Positions 13,138 to 22,000 of a stretch of DNA of 64,000 nucleotides are shown one piece after another. The stretch is from Psychrobacillus sp. INOP01. Lineage in GTDB: Bacteria; Bacillota; Bacilli; Bacillales_A; Planococcaceae. The translations under genes were made by a program, and so were the position numbers. Each line of letters starts with the position of its first letter. Position 1 is the first letter of the stretch. Under the pieces are notes generated by a model, which had not been told where the DNA came from, made no database searches, and was given only the letters and a program-made list of their open reading frames with translations. The stretch spans positions 3,534,001 to 3,598,000 of the forward strand of contig NZ_CP073315.1 of assembly GCF_018140925.1 (NCBI RefSeq), written 5' to 3'.

Positions 13138-14055
13138 ATGAAGAGTTTAATGGTGACAGATCTTGTGAATAGATTTTCTTTGGAAGTTTTATCTGGTCAC
13201 AATCAATGCCATCGAGTATTAAAGAAAACAAAGGTTCGACGTCCAGGCTTGGAGTTTATGGATAAATTCGATTTTATAGCAACAGAACATGTCCAAATTT
13301 TAGGGAAAAATGAAATAAATTATTTACATACACTTCAAGAAGAGGAATGTAAGTTACGAATAGGCAATATTATTAAATACGATCCCCCCTGTATAGTAAT
13401 TACTTCCAACCAGGAGGAGCCACCTGGGCTAATACAATATTGTGTAGAAAATGATATACCGTTACTGCGCACCCCTGATTCCACAAGCGAAGTAAGTGCA
13501 AAACTTGATGCATTTGTAGTAAAAGCTATGGCTCCAGAGATTTCGATACATGGTGTTTGTGTAAATGTATCTGGCATGGGAATATTGTTGCGAGGTAAAT
13601 CTGGTGTCGGCAAAAGTGAAACAGCTCATACATTAATAGGGCGTGGTCATAGATTAGTTGCAGATGATATCGTTGTTTTAAAAAAGCTAAGTCCACAGAC
13701 CCTTCTGGGATCTCATAATGAGAAAAACAAAGAATTCTTGGCATTACGAAGTATTGGGTTGTTGAACGTAGTCCGCTTGTATGGTCGTACTGCATTTCAA
13801 GAGGAAACTCGAATTGCATTAGATATTGAGTTAACTAAATGGGAAAGCAATACATTGAATAATGAATTAGAGTTGGAAACTAAATTTATGGATTATATGG
13901 GGGTTCAAATTCCTCATATTCAAATCCAGTTACAACCAGGTCGTGACGTCGCCGGTCTAATTGAAGCAGCTGCAAATAATTGGTATTTAAAGCAGCAAGG
14001 ATATAGTGCTGCGGAAGAATTTGTGAAAAGACTAGAGCAAGAAATGGAAGATTAG
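13138..14055 (+). CDS. HPr kinase/phosphorylase paralogue (HprK family)
   Basis: Family role: phosphorylates or dephosphorylates HPr of the sugar phosphotransferase system on Ser46, controlling catabolite repression. Domains: HprK N-terminal domain (residues 1 to about 130, with R-R-P-G-L-E-F near 34), then the kinase domain with His139, Walker A GKSGVGKS (153-160) and Asp176-Asp177. The C-terminal P-G-R-D plus A-A-E-E-F region is also typical. Odd: the family signature E-x-R-G-x-G reads A-L-R-S-I-G (202-207), so its Glu and first Gly are lost. The gene is alone between its own gap and terminator, not next to lgt as canonical hprK is in B. subtilis. Activity may be altered. It could be the only hprK of the genome, but the divergence argues for a second copy. 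Confidence 0.85.
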   Translation: MKSLMVTDLVNRFSLEVLSGHNQCHRVLKKTKVRRPGLEFMDKFDFIATEHVQILGKNEINYLHTLQEEECKLRIGNIIKYDPPCIVITSNQEEPPGLIQYCVENDIPLLRTPDSTSEVSAKLDAFVVKAMAPEISIHGVCVNVSGMGILLRGKSGVGKSETAHTLIGRGHRLVADDIVVLKKLSPQTLLGSHNEKNKEFLALRSIGLLNVVRLYGRTAFQEETRIALDIELTKWESNTLNNELELETKFMDYMGVQIPHIQIQLQPGRDVAGLIEAAANNWYLKQQGYSAAEEFVKRLEQEMED

Positions 14056-14078
14056 TTATAGATATATACTTAAAAAGT

Positions 14079-14112
14079 ACCCACCGTGTCTATATGAACG
14101 GTGGGTATTTTT
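14079..14112 (+). terminator. Rho-independent terminator after the HPr kinase paralogue
   Basis: TACCCACCGT (14079-14088) pairs with ACGGTGGGTA (14098-14107), followed by TTTTTC. Confidence 0.88.
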
Positions 14113-14164
14113 CATTCTTGTAAAAAAGTTAAAACATTTTTTATTTTCAAATAAATTTATAGAC

Positions 14165-14180
14165 TTGGAAGCGTTTTCCA
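14165..14180 (+). promoter_or_regulatory. cre-like catabolite-responsive site upstream of psiE
   Basis: TTGGAAGCGTTTTCCA has the AANCG core and a near-palindromic shape of a CcpA-binding cre. It mismatches the consensus at one or two outer positions. It lies about 125 bases before psiE and directly downstream of the HPr kinase paralogue. The assignment is tentative. Confidence 0.35.
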
Positions 14181-14306
14181 GTTTATTATTTTCTAAAAGG
14201 TACCTCAAAATAATCGAAAGCTCTATTTGGGGATTCCACTTTAATAGAAAGGATATGTGGTCTAAGCGAATGAAATAATATTAATAATTCGGAATGGGGG
14301 ATGTTA

Positions 14307-14759
14307 ATGGAAAAGTTATTTAAAAAAGAATTTTCTATAGTTTTATCAATTATCCCAAAGATGTTGCAAATGTTTCTGAATTTCTGTCTAGTATTGTTAG
14401 CGCTAATTTTATCCTTTTTACTTATTAAAGAGTTAACTGTATTCTTTAAAATTTTGATAACTGTTGGGTCCAGTGATTACAAGCAATTCCTTGCAAATAT
14501 CCTCATTTTCTTTTTATATTTTGAATTCATTACGATGATCGTTAAATATTTCAAGGAAGACTATCATTTTCCACTCAGGTATTTTTTATATGTAGGAATT
14601 ACTGCTATGATTCGGCTAATTATTGTCGAGCATGATCACCCTATAGATACATTAATTTATTCTCTAGTTATACTTATTCTAATTGTCGGTTATTTCATTA
14701 TGAATATTACACCTCTAGAAAGACCAAAGCGTCATTATTTTAAAAGTAGTAGGGAGTAA
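14307..14759 (+). CDS. psiE: PsiE family membrane protein (phosphate-starvation-inducible E)
   Basis: Small integral membrane protein of unknown biochemical role, named from a phosphate-starvation-induced E. coli gene. It has 150 residues with about four hydrophobic segments. The family-typical stretch Y-F-E-F-I-T-M-I-V-K-Y-F lies near residue 71, followed by the H-F-P-L-R-Y-F motif and I-R-L-I-I-V-E-H-D-H. The start chosen is ATG 14307, spaced correctly from GGAATGGGGG; ATG 14301 abuts that ribosome-binding site. It stands alone between a terminator and an inverted repeat. No Pho box was recognised upstream. Confidence 0.85.
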   Translation: MEKLFKKEFSIVLSIIPKMLQMFLNFCLVLLALILSFLLIKELTVFFKILITVGSSDYKQFLANILIFFLYFEFITMIVKYFKEDYHFPLRYFLYVGITAMIRLIIVEHDHPIDTLIYSLVILILIVGYFIMNITPLERPKRHYFKSSRE

Positions 14760-14784
14760 ATCAGCGATGTTCAAAGAAATGAAA

Positions 14785-14830
14785 AACGTGCAGCGTATTA
14801 ATCGAATAAACGACTAGTACGCAACACGTT
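14785..14830. terminator. Long imperfect hairpin between convergent psiE and the DUF2892-like gene
   Basis: AACGTGCAGCGTATTAATCG (14785-14804) pairs with CGACTAGTACGCAACACGTT (14811-14830) with a few mismatches, around a 6-base loop. The T tract is weak on both strands (ATCTTTT on plus). It probably ends psiE transcription and may serve the convergent gene too. Confidence 0.5.
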
Positions 14831-14913
14831 ATCTTTTGGTAGTGCATCTTAATTATAAAAAATTCGTGAATAGAATAATTGTTCCCTTTTCTACCACCAC
14901 TTTTTTTACAGTG

Positions 14914-15717
14914 TTATTGGAGAATATTTGGAGTAGATGTATTTTTTTGTCCAGTCTTGGAAACTGCATCTATGACGGATGAATCTATGTTTGAATTCTT
15001 AGCAGCTCCATCTAGCTGCGGTTTTGTATCTGATTTTGGAGAAGCAGCTTGCTTATTATTAGAACTAGAGGTTGTTTTCGTATTGCTACCATTTGCAGAA
15101 GCATCTTTCTTCTGCGTATTTCCATTTGTTTCTGGTTTCTTATTGCCTGCTCCGCTCGCTCCAGAGGCACTTTGTGAACTCGCCATACCTGCTACGTCTT
15201 TGACCATTTGACTAACTTGTGGTGCGACAGTTTGAGCAATGCTGCCGATTGTTTGAGCATTGGCACCCATAGCATTTTGGCCAGTACTGCTGCTATTTTG
15301 GTTACCTCCCATACTTTGTGAACCAGAAGTACTTTGAGGCGATTTCGTGCTAGTTAGTATTTGTGCAATATTTCCAACCATCTGCATGATGTTTCCACTT
15401 TTTTGTCCAGCATTGCCACCTGAAGCATATTGTCCAGATTGAGTTCCGCTCGCCATCGTATTACCAGCATTAGCTTGAGCACCTGGATTTGCATTTTCAC
15501 TCGCTAGGTTTTCCATAATAGTACCTATTGCTTTAGTTGGGCAAAATTTTGTTGCTCCTTCAGCTGCTTTCATAGAACCAAAAAGGACAAGCATCTTTCC
15601 ACTTCTGCTTTTGGGTTCACGTAAAAGGCGCAGGGTACCATAAGTGGTCATTACTGAACCTACCATGAGCCGGTAGAATGCAGTTCCTGGACTTAGATTT
15701 TGTTGGTTAAATGCCAT
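14914..15717 (-). CDS. DUF2892-like membrane-anchored protein with long disordered tail
   Basis: Function unknown. The first 65 residues hold two weakly hydrophobic segments and end in K-F-C-P-T-K-A, resembling the FCP motif of DUF2892/YgaP-type transmembrane domains. The remaining 200 residues are low complexity: Ser, Asn, Gln, Gly, Ala and Thr rich, with two amphipathic patches (M-Q-M-V-G-N-I-A-Q-I and S-Q-M-V-K-D-V-A-G) and a Lys-dotted end. The start ATG 15717 is preceded on the minus strand by AGGAGGTCTTGACAG. It is the convergent neighbour of psiE and lies 3' of the minus-strand spore protein gene. That position hints at, but does not prove, a stationary-phase or spore role. Confidence 0.75.
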   Translation of the reverse strand: MAFNQQNLSPGTAFYRLMVGSVMTTYGTLRLLREPKSRSGKMLVLFGSMKAAEGATKFCPTKAIGTIMENLASENANPGAQANAGNTMASGTQSGQYASGGNAGQKSGNIMQMVGNIAQILTSTKSPQSTSGSQSMGGNQNSSSTGQNAMGANAQTIGSIAQTVAPQVSQMVKDVAGMASSQSASGASGAGNKKPETNGNTQKKDASANGSNTKTTSSSNNKQAASPKSDTKPQLDGAAKNSNIDSSVIDAVSKTGQKNTSTPNILQ

Positions 15718-15886
15718 CTGTCAAGACCTCCTATTATTCATTTCATTATTGCTTGGGAAATACTACAAAGGAATGTAGTAAAATTAAGAAACAGATATTG
15801 ACTTGATACTCATCCATTTCAGCCTTATAATCCCCATTCAATCGATTTTTATACGATATTATCGCTCAATTGTGGAGAGAAAAAAT

Positions 15887-16159
15887 TTATTTCTTAATCA
15901 TTTGTTCTTGAGCCATTCTAACCATTTCTTTTACCATACTTCCTCCAATTGGCCCTCCAATTCTTCCTGCCTGTTCTGAAGTAAGTTTACCGTTATATTC
16001 GTTATTTAAGGGAATACTTAATTCATCTGCAATTTCGTATTTTACATCATCTGGATTATTACTTTTTACCTCATAACCTTGCTCTTTCATCACCCTAACC
16101 TTTAATTTGTCTAATTCCTCACGTGCAGAAGGTACTAATATTTTATTTTTGTTTGCCAT
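15887..16159 (-). CDS. Alpha/beta-type small acid-soluble spore protein (SASP)
   Basis: DNA-binding protein that coats spore DNA and protects it, degraded at germination by the GPR protease. It has 90 residues. The conserved Y-E-I-A-D-E (residues 41-46) corresponds to the GPR cleavage region, usually E-I-A-S-E. G-R-I-G-G-P-I-G-G-S-M-V-K-E-M-V (65-80) is the second family signature. The N-terminal half is longer and more Lys-rich than in the classical SspA/SspB. AAGGAG precedes the start. It is expected to be transcribed by sigma-G RNA polymerase in the forespore, but no convincing sigma-G promoter was identified. Confidence 0.9.
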   Translation of the reverse strand: MANKNKILVPSAREELDKLKVRVMKEQGYEVKSNNPDDVKYEIADELSIPLNNEYNGKLTSEQAGRIGGPIGGSMVKEMVRMAQEQMIKK

Positions 16160-16357
16160 ATTTTCTTCACTCCTTCATTGGGTAGTCTTTCCGCAAAATG
16201 AAATTTTACTCTTTTGGTATGTACTACCAATGAAACAAATATTTTTTTAGCCTTGTTTTTAAAAATTGGAGGTATATTTTTGTATAAACCATTTAACCCT
16301 AATATTCTAAATGATTTTAATTAAAATAATTCATTTCATTAATATTGAAATAGATAC

Positions 16358-16363
16358 TATAAT
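16358..16363 (+). promoter_or_regulatory. Probable -10 element for the LysR gene
   Basis: A consensus TATAAT at 16358-16363; a weak -35 (TTCATT, 16335-16340) lies 17 bases upstream. The downstream start site would fall just at the left arm of the inverted repeat 16376-16430. Confidence 0.45.
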
Positions 16364-16375
16364 ATCATTTGGCGG

Positions 16376-16430
16376 CGAATAATATCGTCTTTTAGATCGG
16401 ATTCCTATACAATATGAGGAATATTATTCG
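16376..16430. promoter_or_regulatory. Inverted repeat in the LysR gene leader, possible operator or RNA hairpin
   Basis: CGAATAATAT (16376-16385) and ATATTATTCG (16421-16430) are perfect 10-base complements separated by 35 bases. A smaller imperfect pair, ATTCCTATA with TATGAGGAAT, lies inside. The right arm sits just before the ribosome-binding site of the LysR gene, so it could act as an autoregulatory operator or as a stem affecting translation. Confidence 0.5.
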
Positions 16431-16446
16431 TATGGGGGGATTTACT

Positions 16447-17349
16447 GTGGAACTTCGCAATTTAAAAACCTTTTTGGTTGTGGCTGATTGTGGTGGATTT
16501 ACGCGAGCTGGTGAACAGTTGGGTTATACACAGTCGACAGTAACAAATCATGTTAGAGCATTAGAGGAGGCTGTTGGAAATCGCCTTTTCGATCGGCTAG
16601 GAAAAACGGTTGTTTTAACAGATGCTGGTACACATTTAGCATCGTATGCAAAGGAAATATTGCACCTTTATCAGGAAGCGGTCGATTCTTCCCGGTTAAA
16701 TACCGAGCCTTCCGGTACAGTTTTAATAGGAGCAAATGAATCTTTAATGGTATATAGATTGCCGACCATTTTGTATGAGTTTAAAAGAATGTATCCGAAT
16801 GTCCAACTTATTTTGCAACCTTCCGAAAGTCAGGAGCTTAATAATGAGTTGAAATCTGGAAAATTTGACCTGGCTTTATTTACAAATCCTGAAAGACTAG
16901 GTCCAGACATTATTACGAGTAATTTAGTGAAAGAGACATTGGTAATGATTGCCCCTGCAGGTCACCGATTATGTGGTAAAGCGGTAATTACTCCAAACGA
17001 TTTGGAAGATGAAGTATTGCTTTTGACGGAGACTGGAAGCTATCGTGACTTGCTCGAAAGATGGATTAAAGACGAAGGTGTTGGTTGTTCACGCATTGCT
17101 TTTTGGAATATAGAAGCTATCAAACAATCAGTGAAGTGTGGGCTAGGTCTTTCCTATCTACCTTTGATGACTGTGAGAGAGGAACTGGAGCGAGGTAGCT
17201 TAGTTGCATTACCTTGGGAGCATAGCGAGGAGTTCGTGACTACTCAACTAGCGTATCACAAAGATAAATGGCTTACGCCAGCAATGAATAAATTAATTGA
17301 AATAATCGAGAAGCACGCAAAGAAATGGGAGTCGGAAGACCGCCAGTAA
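16447..17349 (+). CDS. LysR family transcriptional regulator
   Basis: DNA-binding regulator of unknown target and effector. It has 300 residues. The winged helix-turn-helix is at residues 1-60 (L-R-N-L-K-T-F-L-V-V, then G-Y-T-Q-S-T-V-T-N-H), followed by a periplasmic-binding-protein-like effector domain from about residue 88. The start chosen is GTG 16447, placed 6 bases after ATGGGGGGA; the longer frame from ATG 16414 starts inside the inverted repeat. LysR regulators often control an adjacent gene. The only codirectional neighbour is the YitT-family gene 99 bases downstream, so a functional link is possible but not shown. Confidence 0.88.
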   Translation: MELRNLKTFLVVADCGGFTRAGEQLGYTQSTVTNHVRALEEAVGNRLFDRLGKTVVLTDAGTHLASYAKEILHLYQEAVDSSRLNTEPSGTVLIGANESLMVYRLPTILYEFKRMYPNVQLILQPSESQELNNELKSGKFDLALFTNPERLGPDIITSNLVKETLVMIAPAGHRLCGKAVITPNDLEDEVLLLTETGSYRDLLERWIKDEGVGCSRIAFWNIEAIKQSVKCGLGLSYLPLMTVREELERGSLVALPWEHSEEFVTTQLAYHKDKWLTPAMNKLIEIIEKHAKKWESEDRQ

Positions 17350-17448
17350 ACTACATAGAGTAAAACTTCCATTAGTGAGGGATTACAGCCTGTTAAAACG
17401 GGATAAAGTAGAGTTTTGCTTGGTTATTGGTAGGAGGAAATTCATAAC

Positions 17449-18285
17449 ATGGCACAACAACGTATCAAAGAAATATTATTAATTATTATTGGATCCTTAT
17501 TATTCGCAGTCGGTATTAACTATTTTGCAATCCCATACCGGTTATCTGAAGGAGGGGTAATTGGGGTCACTGTTATTACATATTATTTATTCCAATGGTC
17601 ACCAGGTGTTGTGAACCTTATAATCAATGCTATTCTTTTAGCGATAGGTTATAAGTTTTTTGATAGAAAGACAATGATTTATACGGTACTTGGAATTATT
17701 TTTTCCTCCTTATTTCTATTTATAACAGAAGACGTTGGCCATCAATTGAATGGTGATACATTACTAGCTGCTCTTTTTTCAGGGGTGTTTGTTGGCCTTG
17801 GTCTTGGTCTAATGTTCAGAGCTGGTGGAACTTCCGGCGGATCTGCCATTTTAGCTCGTTTAGCAAATCAATATTTAGGATGGAGTCTGGGAAAAGGTGT
17901 CCTTATTATTGATATTGTTGTAATTGCTGGATCAGTATTCATCATTGGTCAGGAAAAAGCAATGTACACGCTTATTGCTGTATTTTTAGGCTCTAAAGTA
18001 ATTGATTATGTAATTGAAGGACTAAATAGTAGAACAGCAGTGACAATTATTTCCGAGCACTCCGAAGAAATTCGCCAATTTATAGTATCTAAAATGTCGC
18101 GTGGGGTAACAATTCTAGAAGGTCGCGGCGGCTATAGCCAGGACCAAAAAGAAGTTCTCTATATTGTTATAAACCAACAGGAACTAGTACGCCTGAAACA
18201 AACCGTCAGCAGCGTGGATGAACAGGCATTCGTTGTCGTTCACGAAGTCCGCGATGTATTAGGTAGTAGTTTTAGTGTTAGTTAA
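17449..18285 (+). CDS. YitT family membrane protein (DUF161 plus C-terminal DUF2179)
   Basis: Integral membrane protein of the YitT/YpjC/YqfU family, 278 residues; function of the family not established. About six hydrophobic segments span residues 7-195, with the Gly-rich F-R-A-G-G-T-S-G-G-S family signature near residue 123. A soluble domain (about 200-278) ends the protein, with G-V-T-I-L-E-G-R-G-G-Y-S near 221 typical of DUF2179. The start ATG is preceded by TAGGAGGAAA. It is followed by its own terminator, so it is monocistronic or shares a transcript with the LysR gene. Confidence 0.88.
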   Translation: MAQQRIKEILLIIIGSLLFAVGINYFAIPYRLSEGGVIGVTVITYYLFQWSPGVVNLIINAILLAIGYKFFDRKTMIYTVLGIIFSSLFLFITEDVGHQLNGDTLLAALFSGVFVGLGLGLMFRAGGTSGGSAILARLANQYLGWSLGKGVLIIDIVVIAGSVFIIGQEKAMYTLIAVFLGSKVIDYVIEGLNSRTAVTIISEHSEEIRQFIVSKMSRGVTILEGRGGYSQDQKEVLYIVINQQELVRLKQTVSSVDEQAFVVVHEVRDVLGSSFSVS

Positions 18286-18375
18286 CATGAAAGGTTAGTT
18301 GTAGTATCATTGACCTTTATAAAACGTAAACCCTATTAAATAGCCAATCCCATGGGGAAACCTGCTATTATATTG

Positions 18376-18408
18376 ACCACTTGATGTTGATGCATCAAGT
18401 GGTTTTTT
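18376..18408 (+). terminator. Rho-independent terminator after the YitT-family gene
   Basis: ACCACTTGATG (18376-18386) pairs perfectly with CATCAAGTGGT (18393-18403), followed by a run of T. Confidence 0.93.
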
Positions 18409-19082
18409 ATGTAGTCTGGCATTACTTTTTTAATATAAATAAATAGAGTGTGTCTTTTGTATTTCAATTATTTTTAAAATTTTGAAATATCAAGAAAAAA
18501 CATGAAAGTTAACGGGATGATGCAAAGTGGAACTCCATTATAAAATGTTTAAATCTTACAAATTCAGTCTAAACTTTTTATAAATTGGTTAAACTTGAAA
18601 TATTTTAGAAGAGTGGGTCAATTACATAATGAATTAATTAGTAGTAATACCCGAACAAGGTTGATTTCCGCTCCAACGCCCTTTCATGTTTAGAAGCTAG
18701 CGTAGCGATGCAGAAACAGGTGGACGCTCTTCATGGGATCGGCTTCATTCTCCTCGGGCCAATAGGATGTTGGTCACGAAGGCGTTGCGATTGCGTTGTG
18801 GCACACTTAAGCCTTTGTCACTTTCTAACGTTCCTGCGAGGCTTTCAGTTCGTGCACCCGACGCTTTGCTATCGGTGCAGAAAACATTTGATGTTCCCAC
18901 TGGAGTCGCTGCCTTGCGCTCTAATCAACGAAATCCACTATTCGTGTTTTATATTGAAATAAAGGGTTATTTCCTTTATGAAGAGGTGTTATCCCTATAA
19001 TTTTATGAATATGGTAATGTAATGACTATTTTGGGTTCTAAAAACTAAATATATTTTACTTAAATATGAAAGAGGTGCTTAA
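18409..19082. other. Intergenic stretch of about 670 bases with a degenerate modular repeat
   Basis: The first 250 bases are AT rich with no gene seen. Bases 18663-18945 carry a degenerate composite copy of the modular repeat listed separately. The last 120 bases lead to the small membrane-protein gene. Two short overlapping frames inside the repeat (18708-18962, 18767-19000) have repeat-derived composition and are not genes. Confidence 0.6.
18663..18945 (+). repeat. Modular palindromic repeat, copy 1 (composite, degenerate)
   Basis: Starts GATTTCCGCTCC and ends in GGAGTCGCTGCC plus a remnant of the ACAATCAA tail, the two end modules of the family. Inside is a block CATGTTTAGAAG to GATGCAGAAACAG that recurs inverted at 44720-44757, plus unrelated-looking material, suggesting nested insertion or rearrangement. 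It has much higher GC than its surroundings. Confidence 0.6.
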
Positions 19083-19448
19083 ATGAGCTTTAAGATTGCA
19101 ATAATTGTTTGTTTGACTTTAATGTGTCTAGTTGCTTGTATTACCTATTTTTTAGGGAAAAAGGTATCTAAAAACTTGATGAAATATATTCCGGTGTTTT
19201 CTTTTGGGATAGGAATGCTCTTTTTTTATATTAAACTCAACTTTATTTCTGATAACCCAAATTCCTTCGATAGAATTTCCGATATGATTGTAATTATTAT
19301 ACTTCTTATTGTATTCAGTATTGCTTTGTTAGAGGCGGTCATCATTGATATAGTAGAAAATACAAAAATATTTGGAAAAGGTTTTATGGGTTTACGAAAA
19401 GCTATGAAATTAGTAGTCGTAAATAAAAAACAGGTCCGATTGAAGTAA
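19083..19448 (+). CDS. Small membrane protein of unknown function
   Basis: Not recognised. It has 121 residues with three hydrophobic segments (about 4-24, 35-52 and 67-89) and a basic C-terminal tail (K-A-M-K-L-V-V-V-N-K-K). The start ATG has AAAGAGGTGCTTA upstream, a good ribosome-binding site, which supports a real gene. Its last codons lie inside the terminator hairpin of the convergent rqcH gene. There is no codirectional neighbour, so context gives no clue. Confidence 0.6.
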   Translation: MSFKIAIIVCLTLMCLVACITYFLGKKVSKNLMKYIPVFSFGIGMLFFYIKLNFISDNPNSFDRISDMIVIIILLIVFSIALLEAVIIDIVENTKIFGKGFMGLRKAMKLVVVNKKQVRLK

Positions 19449-19472
19449 CGAAACTACTTCCATCAGACCTGT
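19424..19472 (-). terminator. Rho-independent terminator of rqcH (minus strand), overlapping the neighbouring ORF end
   Basis: ACAGGTC (19430-19436) pairs with GACCTGT (19466-19472), and GAAGTA with TACTTC inside. Read on the minus strand, the stem is followed by TTTTTTATTT. The stem includes the stop codon region (19446-19448) of the plus-strand membrane-protein gene. On the plus strand there is no T tract. Confidence 0.85.
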
Positions 19473-19514
19473 CGTTCTTAGTATACATGTGTATTAAATG
19501 TACGGTTTAAATTT

Positions 19515-21200
19515 CTATTTTTTCATATGTCTAATTTTCTCTTCATCCGGAGTTACAAAAAGAGTTGTCTGCTCAAAATAAATAACAAAACCAGGTTTTG
19601 CCCCACTTGGCTTCTTTACCTGTTTAATCACTGTATAATCCACTGGCACCGACGCAGATTCACGTGCCTTACTAAAATATGCAGCTAGATTCGCCGCCTC
19701 TAAAAGTGCAGTTTCCGACGGATTTTCTGAATGTATAACAACATGTGATCCAGGGATATCCTTTGTATGAAGCCATGTATCGGTTTTACGAGCTAATTTA
19801 AAGGTAACAAAATCATTCTGTTTATTGTTTTTACCGACCGAAATCTCGGTGCCATCTGATGCAAAATATTTTTCTGGAGTTGGTTTTATAGGCTTTTTCT
19901 TCTTTTTCGATGCCCTTGCTTTTATTAAGCCCTGCTCCATAAGTTCTTCTCGAATTTCTTCTATGTCGGTTGGAGATGCTTGCATTACTTGTTGAAGTAA
20001 TAATTCGAAGTAAGCTATATCTTCTTTGGTTATTTCAAATTGCTGTTCAATTTTTAGTAATGCAGTTTTTGCTTTTGTATAGCGGCTATAATACCTTTGT
20101 GCATTTTGTGTGGCTGTTTTTCTGCTATCTAACGGTATTACAATTGTTTTTTCATTTTCATCATAATAATTTACAAGTTCTACTTCCTTCAATCCTTTTT
20201 CAATTGCGTAGGCATTTGCCATTAATAGCTCACCGAATAGTTGATACGTATCTAAGTTCTCAGCTTGTTCAAAATCTTTTTGGAGTTTTTTCATTTTTAA
20301 TTTCAATTTGTTTAATTCATTTTGAAGCCAGCGTTCCAAATCTCCAGCTTGTTGTTTCACGCGGTCTCGCTCTGCTTTGGCAAAATAAACGCGATCAAGT
20401 AGATTACCTAAACTTTCTTCATTAAATTTATTGCCATCTAAATGTGTAAGTGCATTGGGTGAATAGAAGTTTTTCCCGTTTAATTCTACAATTTGCTTAG
20501 TAGAGCCACCTAGCTTAATCTCTTCTATAAATTCTTTATAGATTTTCATTCTATTCTTCGAATTTTGGAATCTATACATTAATTCCTTGGCATGCAGTGG
20601 AGAAAAACCAGAAATTTGGTCCATAATTTCTTTAGGATCACTGGCGGATTGAAGTACTCCTTCAAGTGCTTCCGAAATTTCCAATGGATTCAGCTTATTT
20701 TGAGAAGGCGGTGCGATATATGGTTGACCAGGTAAAATAGTACGATAACTATTCATGGAAGGGGACAGATGCTTAATACTCTCCAAGATTAGATTACGAG
20801 AAGGGTCAACTAAAAGTAAATTGCTATGACGTCCCATAATTTCCATATGAATTTCACGTGTGATATCATCACCAATTTCATTTTTGCTTTGTATTTGGAA
20901 AATAATAATTCTGTCGCTTTCATGTTGGTGAATGCAGGTAATAATTCCACCTTCTAAATGCTTTCGTAACACCATGCAAAAAAGTGGAGGTTGGGCTGGG
21001 TTGTCGAGTGTTTCATTGGTAATTTGTACACGCGAATAGGATGAATGAACAGAGAACAAAAGTTTATAATTTTTACCTTGAGCTCTTATGTGCATTAATA
21101 TTTCCTGTGCATTTGGTTGGTGTATCTTAGAAATACGACCTGTCACGAGTTGCTGTAATTCAGTTGTCATTGATATTGTAAATAAACCATCAAAAGCCAT
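19515..21200 (-). CDS. rqcH: RqcH, ribosome quality control factor (NFACT family, formerly FbpA/YloA)
   Basis: Binds stalled 50S subunits carrying a nascent chain with a stuck tRNA and recruits tRNA-Ala to add a C-terminal alanine tail that marks the chain for degradation. It has 561 residues: NFACT-N (about 1-270), a coiled-coil arm (Lys/Glu rich, about 280-330 and 370-430), then NFACT-R with T-W-L-H-T-K-D-I-P-G-S-H-V-V. The invariant Asp-Arg pair is at residues 96-97. AAGAGG precedes the start. In B. subtilis, yloA is followed by yloB, yloC and remA before gmk; here gmk is the direct divergent neighbour. Confidence 0.93.
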   Translation of the reverse strand: MAFDGLFTISMTTELQQLVTGRISKIHQPNAQEILMHIRAQGKNYKLLFSVHSSYSRVQITNETLDNPAQPPLFCMVLRKHLEGGIITCIHQHESDRIIIFQIQSKNEIGDDITREIHMEIMGRHSNLLLVDPSRNLILESIKHLSPSMNSYRTILPGQPYIAPPSQNKLNPLEISEALEGVLQSASDPKEIMDQISGFSPLHAKELMYRFQNSKNRMKIYKEFIEEIKLGGSTKQIVELNGKNFYSPNALTHLDGNKFNEESLGNLLDRVYFAKAERDRVKQQAGDLERWLQNELNKLKLKMKKLQKDFEQAENLDTYQLFGELLMANAYAIEKGLKEVELVNYYDENEKTIVIPLDSRKTATQNAQRYYSRYTKAKTALLKIEQQFEITKEDIAYFELLLQQVMQASPTDIEEIREELMEQGLIKARASKKKKKPIKPTPEKYFASDGTEISVGKNNKQNDFVTFKLARKTDTWLHTKDIPGSHVVIHSENPSETALLEAANLAAYFSKARESASVPVDYTVIKQVKKPSGAKPGFVIYFEQTTLFVTPDEEKIRHMKK

Positions 21201-21314
21201 AAGTAATCCTCTTTCAAAACATTATTTTTTGTTTAGCGACCGGCGCCTACCGTCAATCTAAAAAGGCGTCTTGTGCTTTTCTATATATCTTATCATTTTC
21301 CACCATACTTGTGT

Positions 21315-22000
<686 letters not shown>

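Noticed and set aside
14879-15211. 110-codon plus-strand frame rich in Phe and Cys
   Set aside because: It is antisense to the DUF2892-like gene, whose minus-strand frame is longer and has a good ribosome-binding site.
18708-19000. Two short Cys-rich frames
   Set aside because: They are translations of the GC-rich modular repeat in two frames, without ribosome-binding sites.
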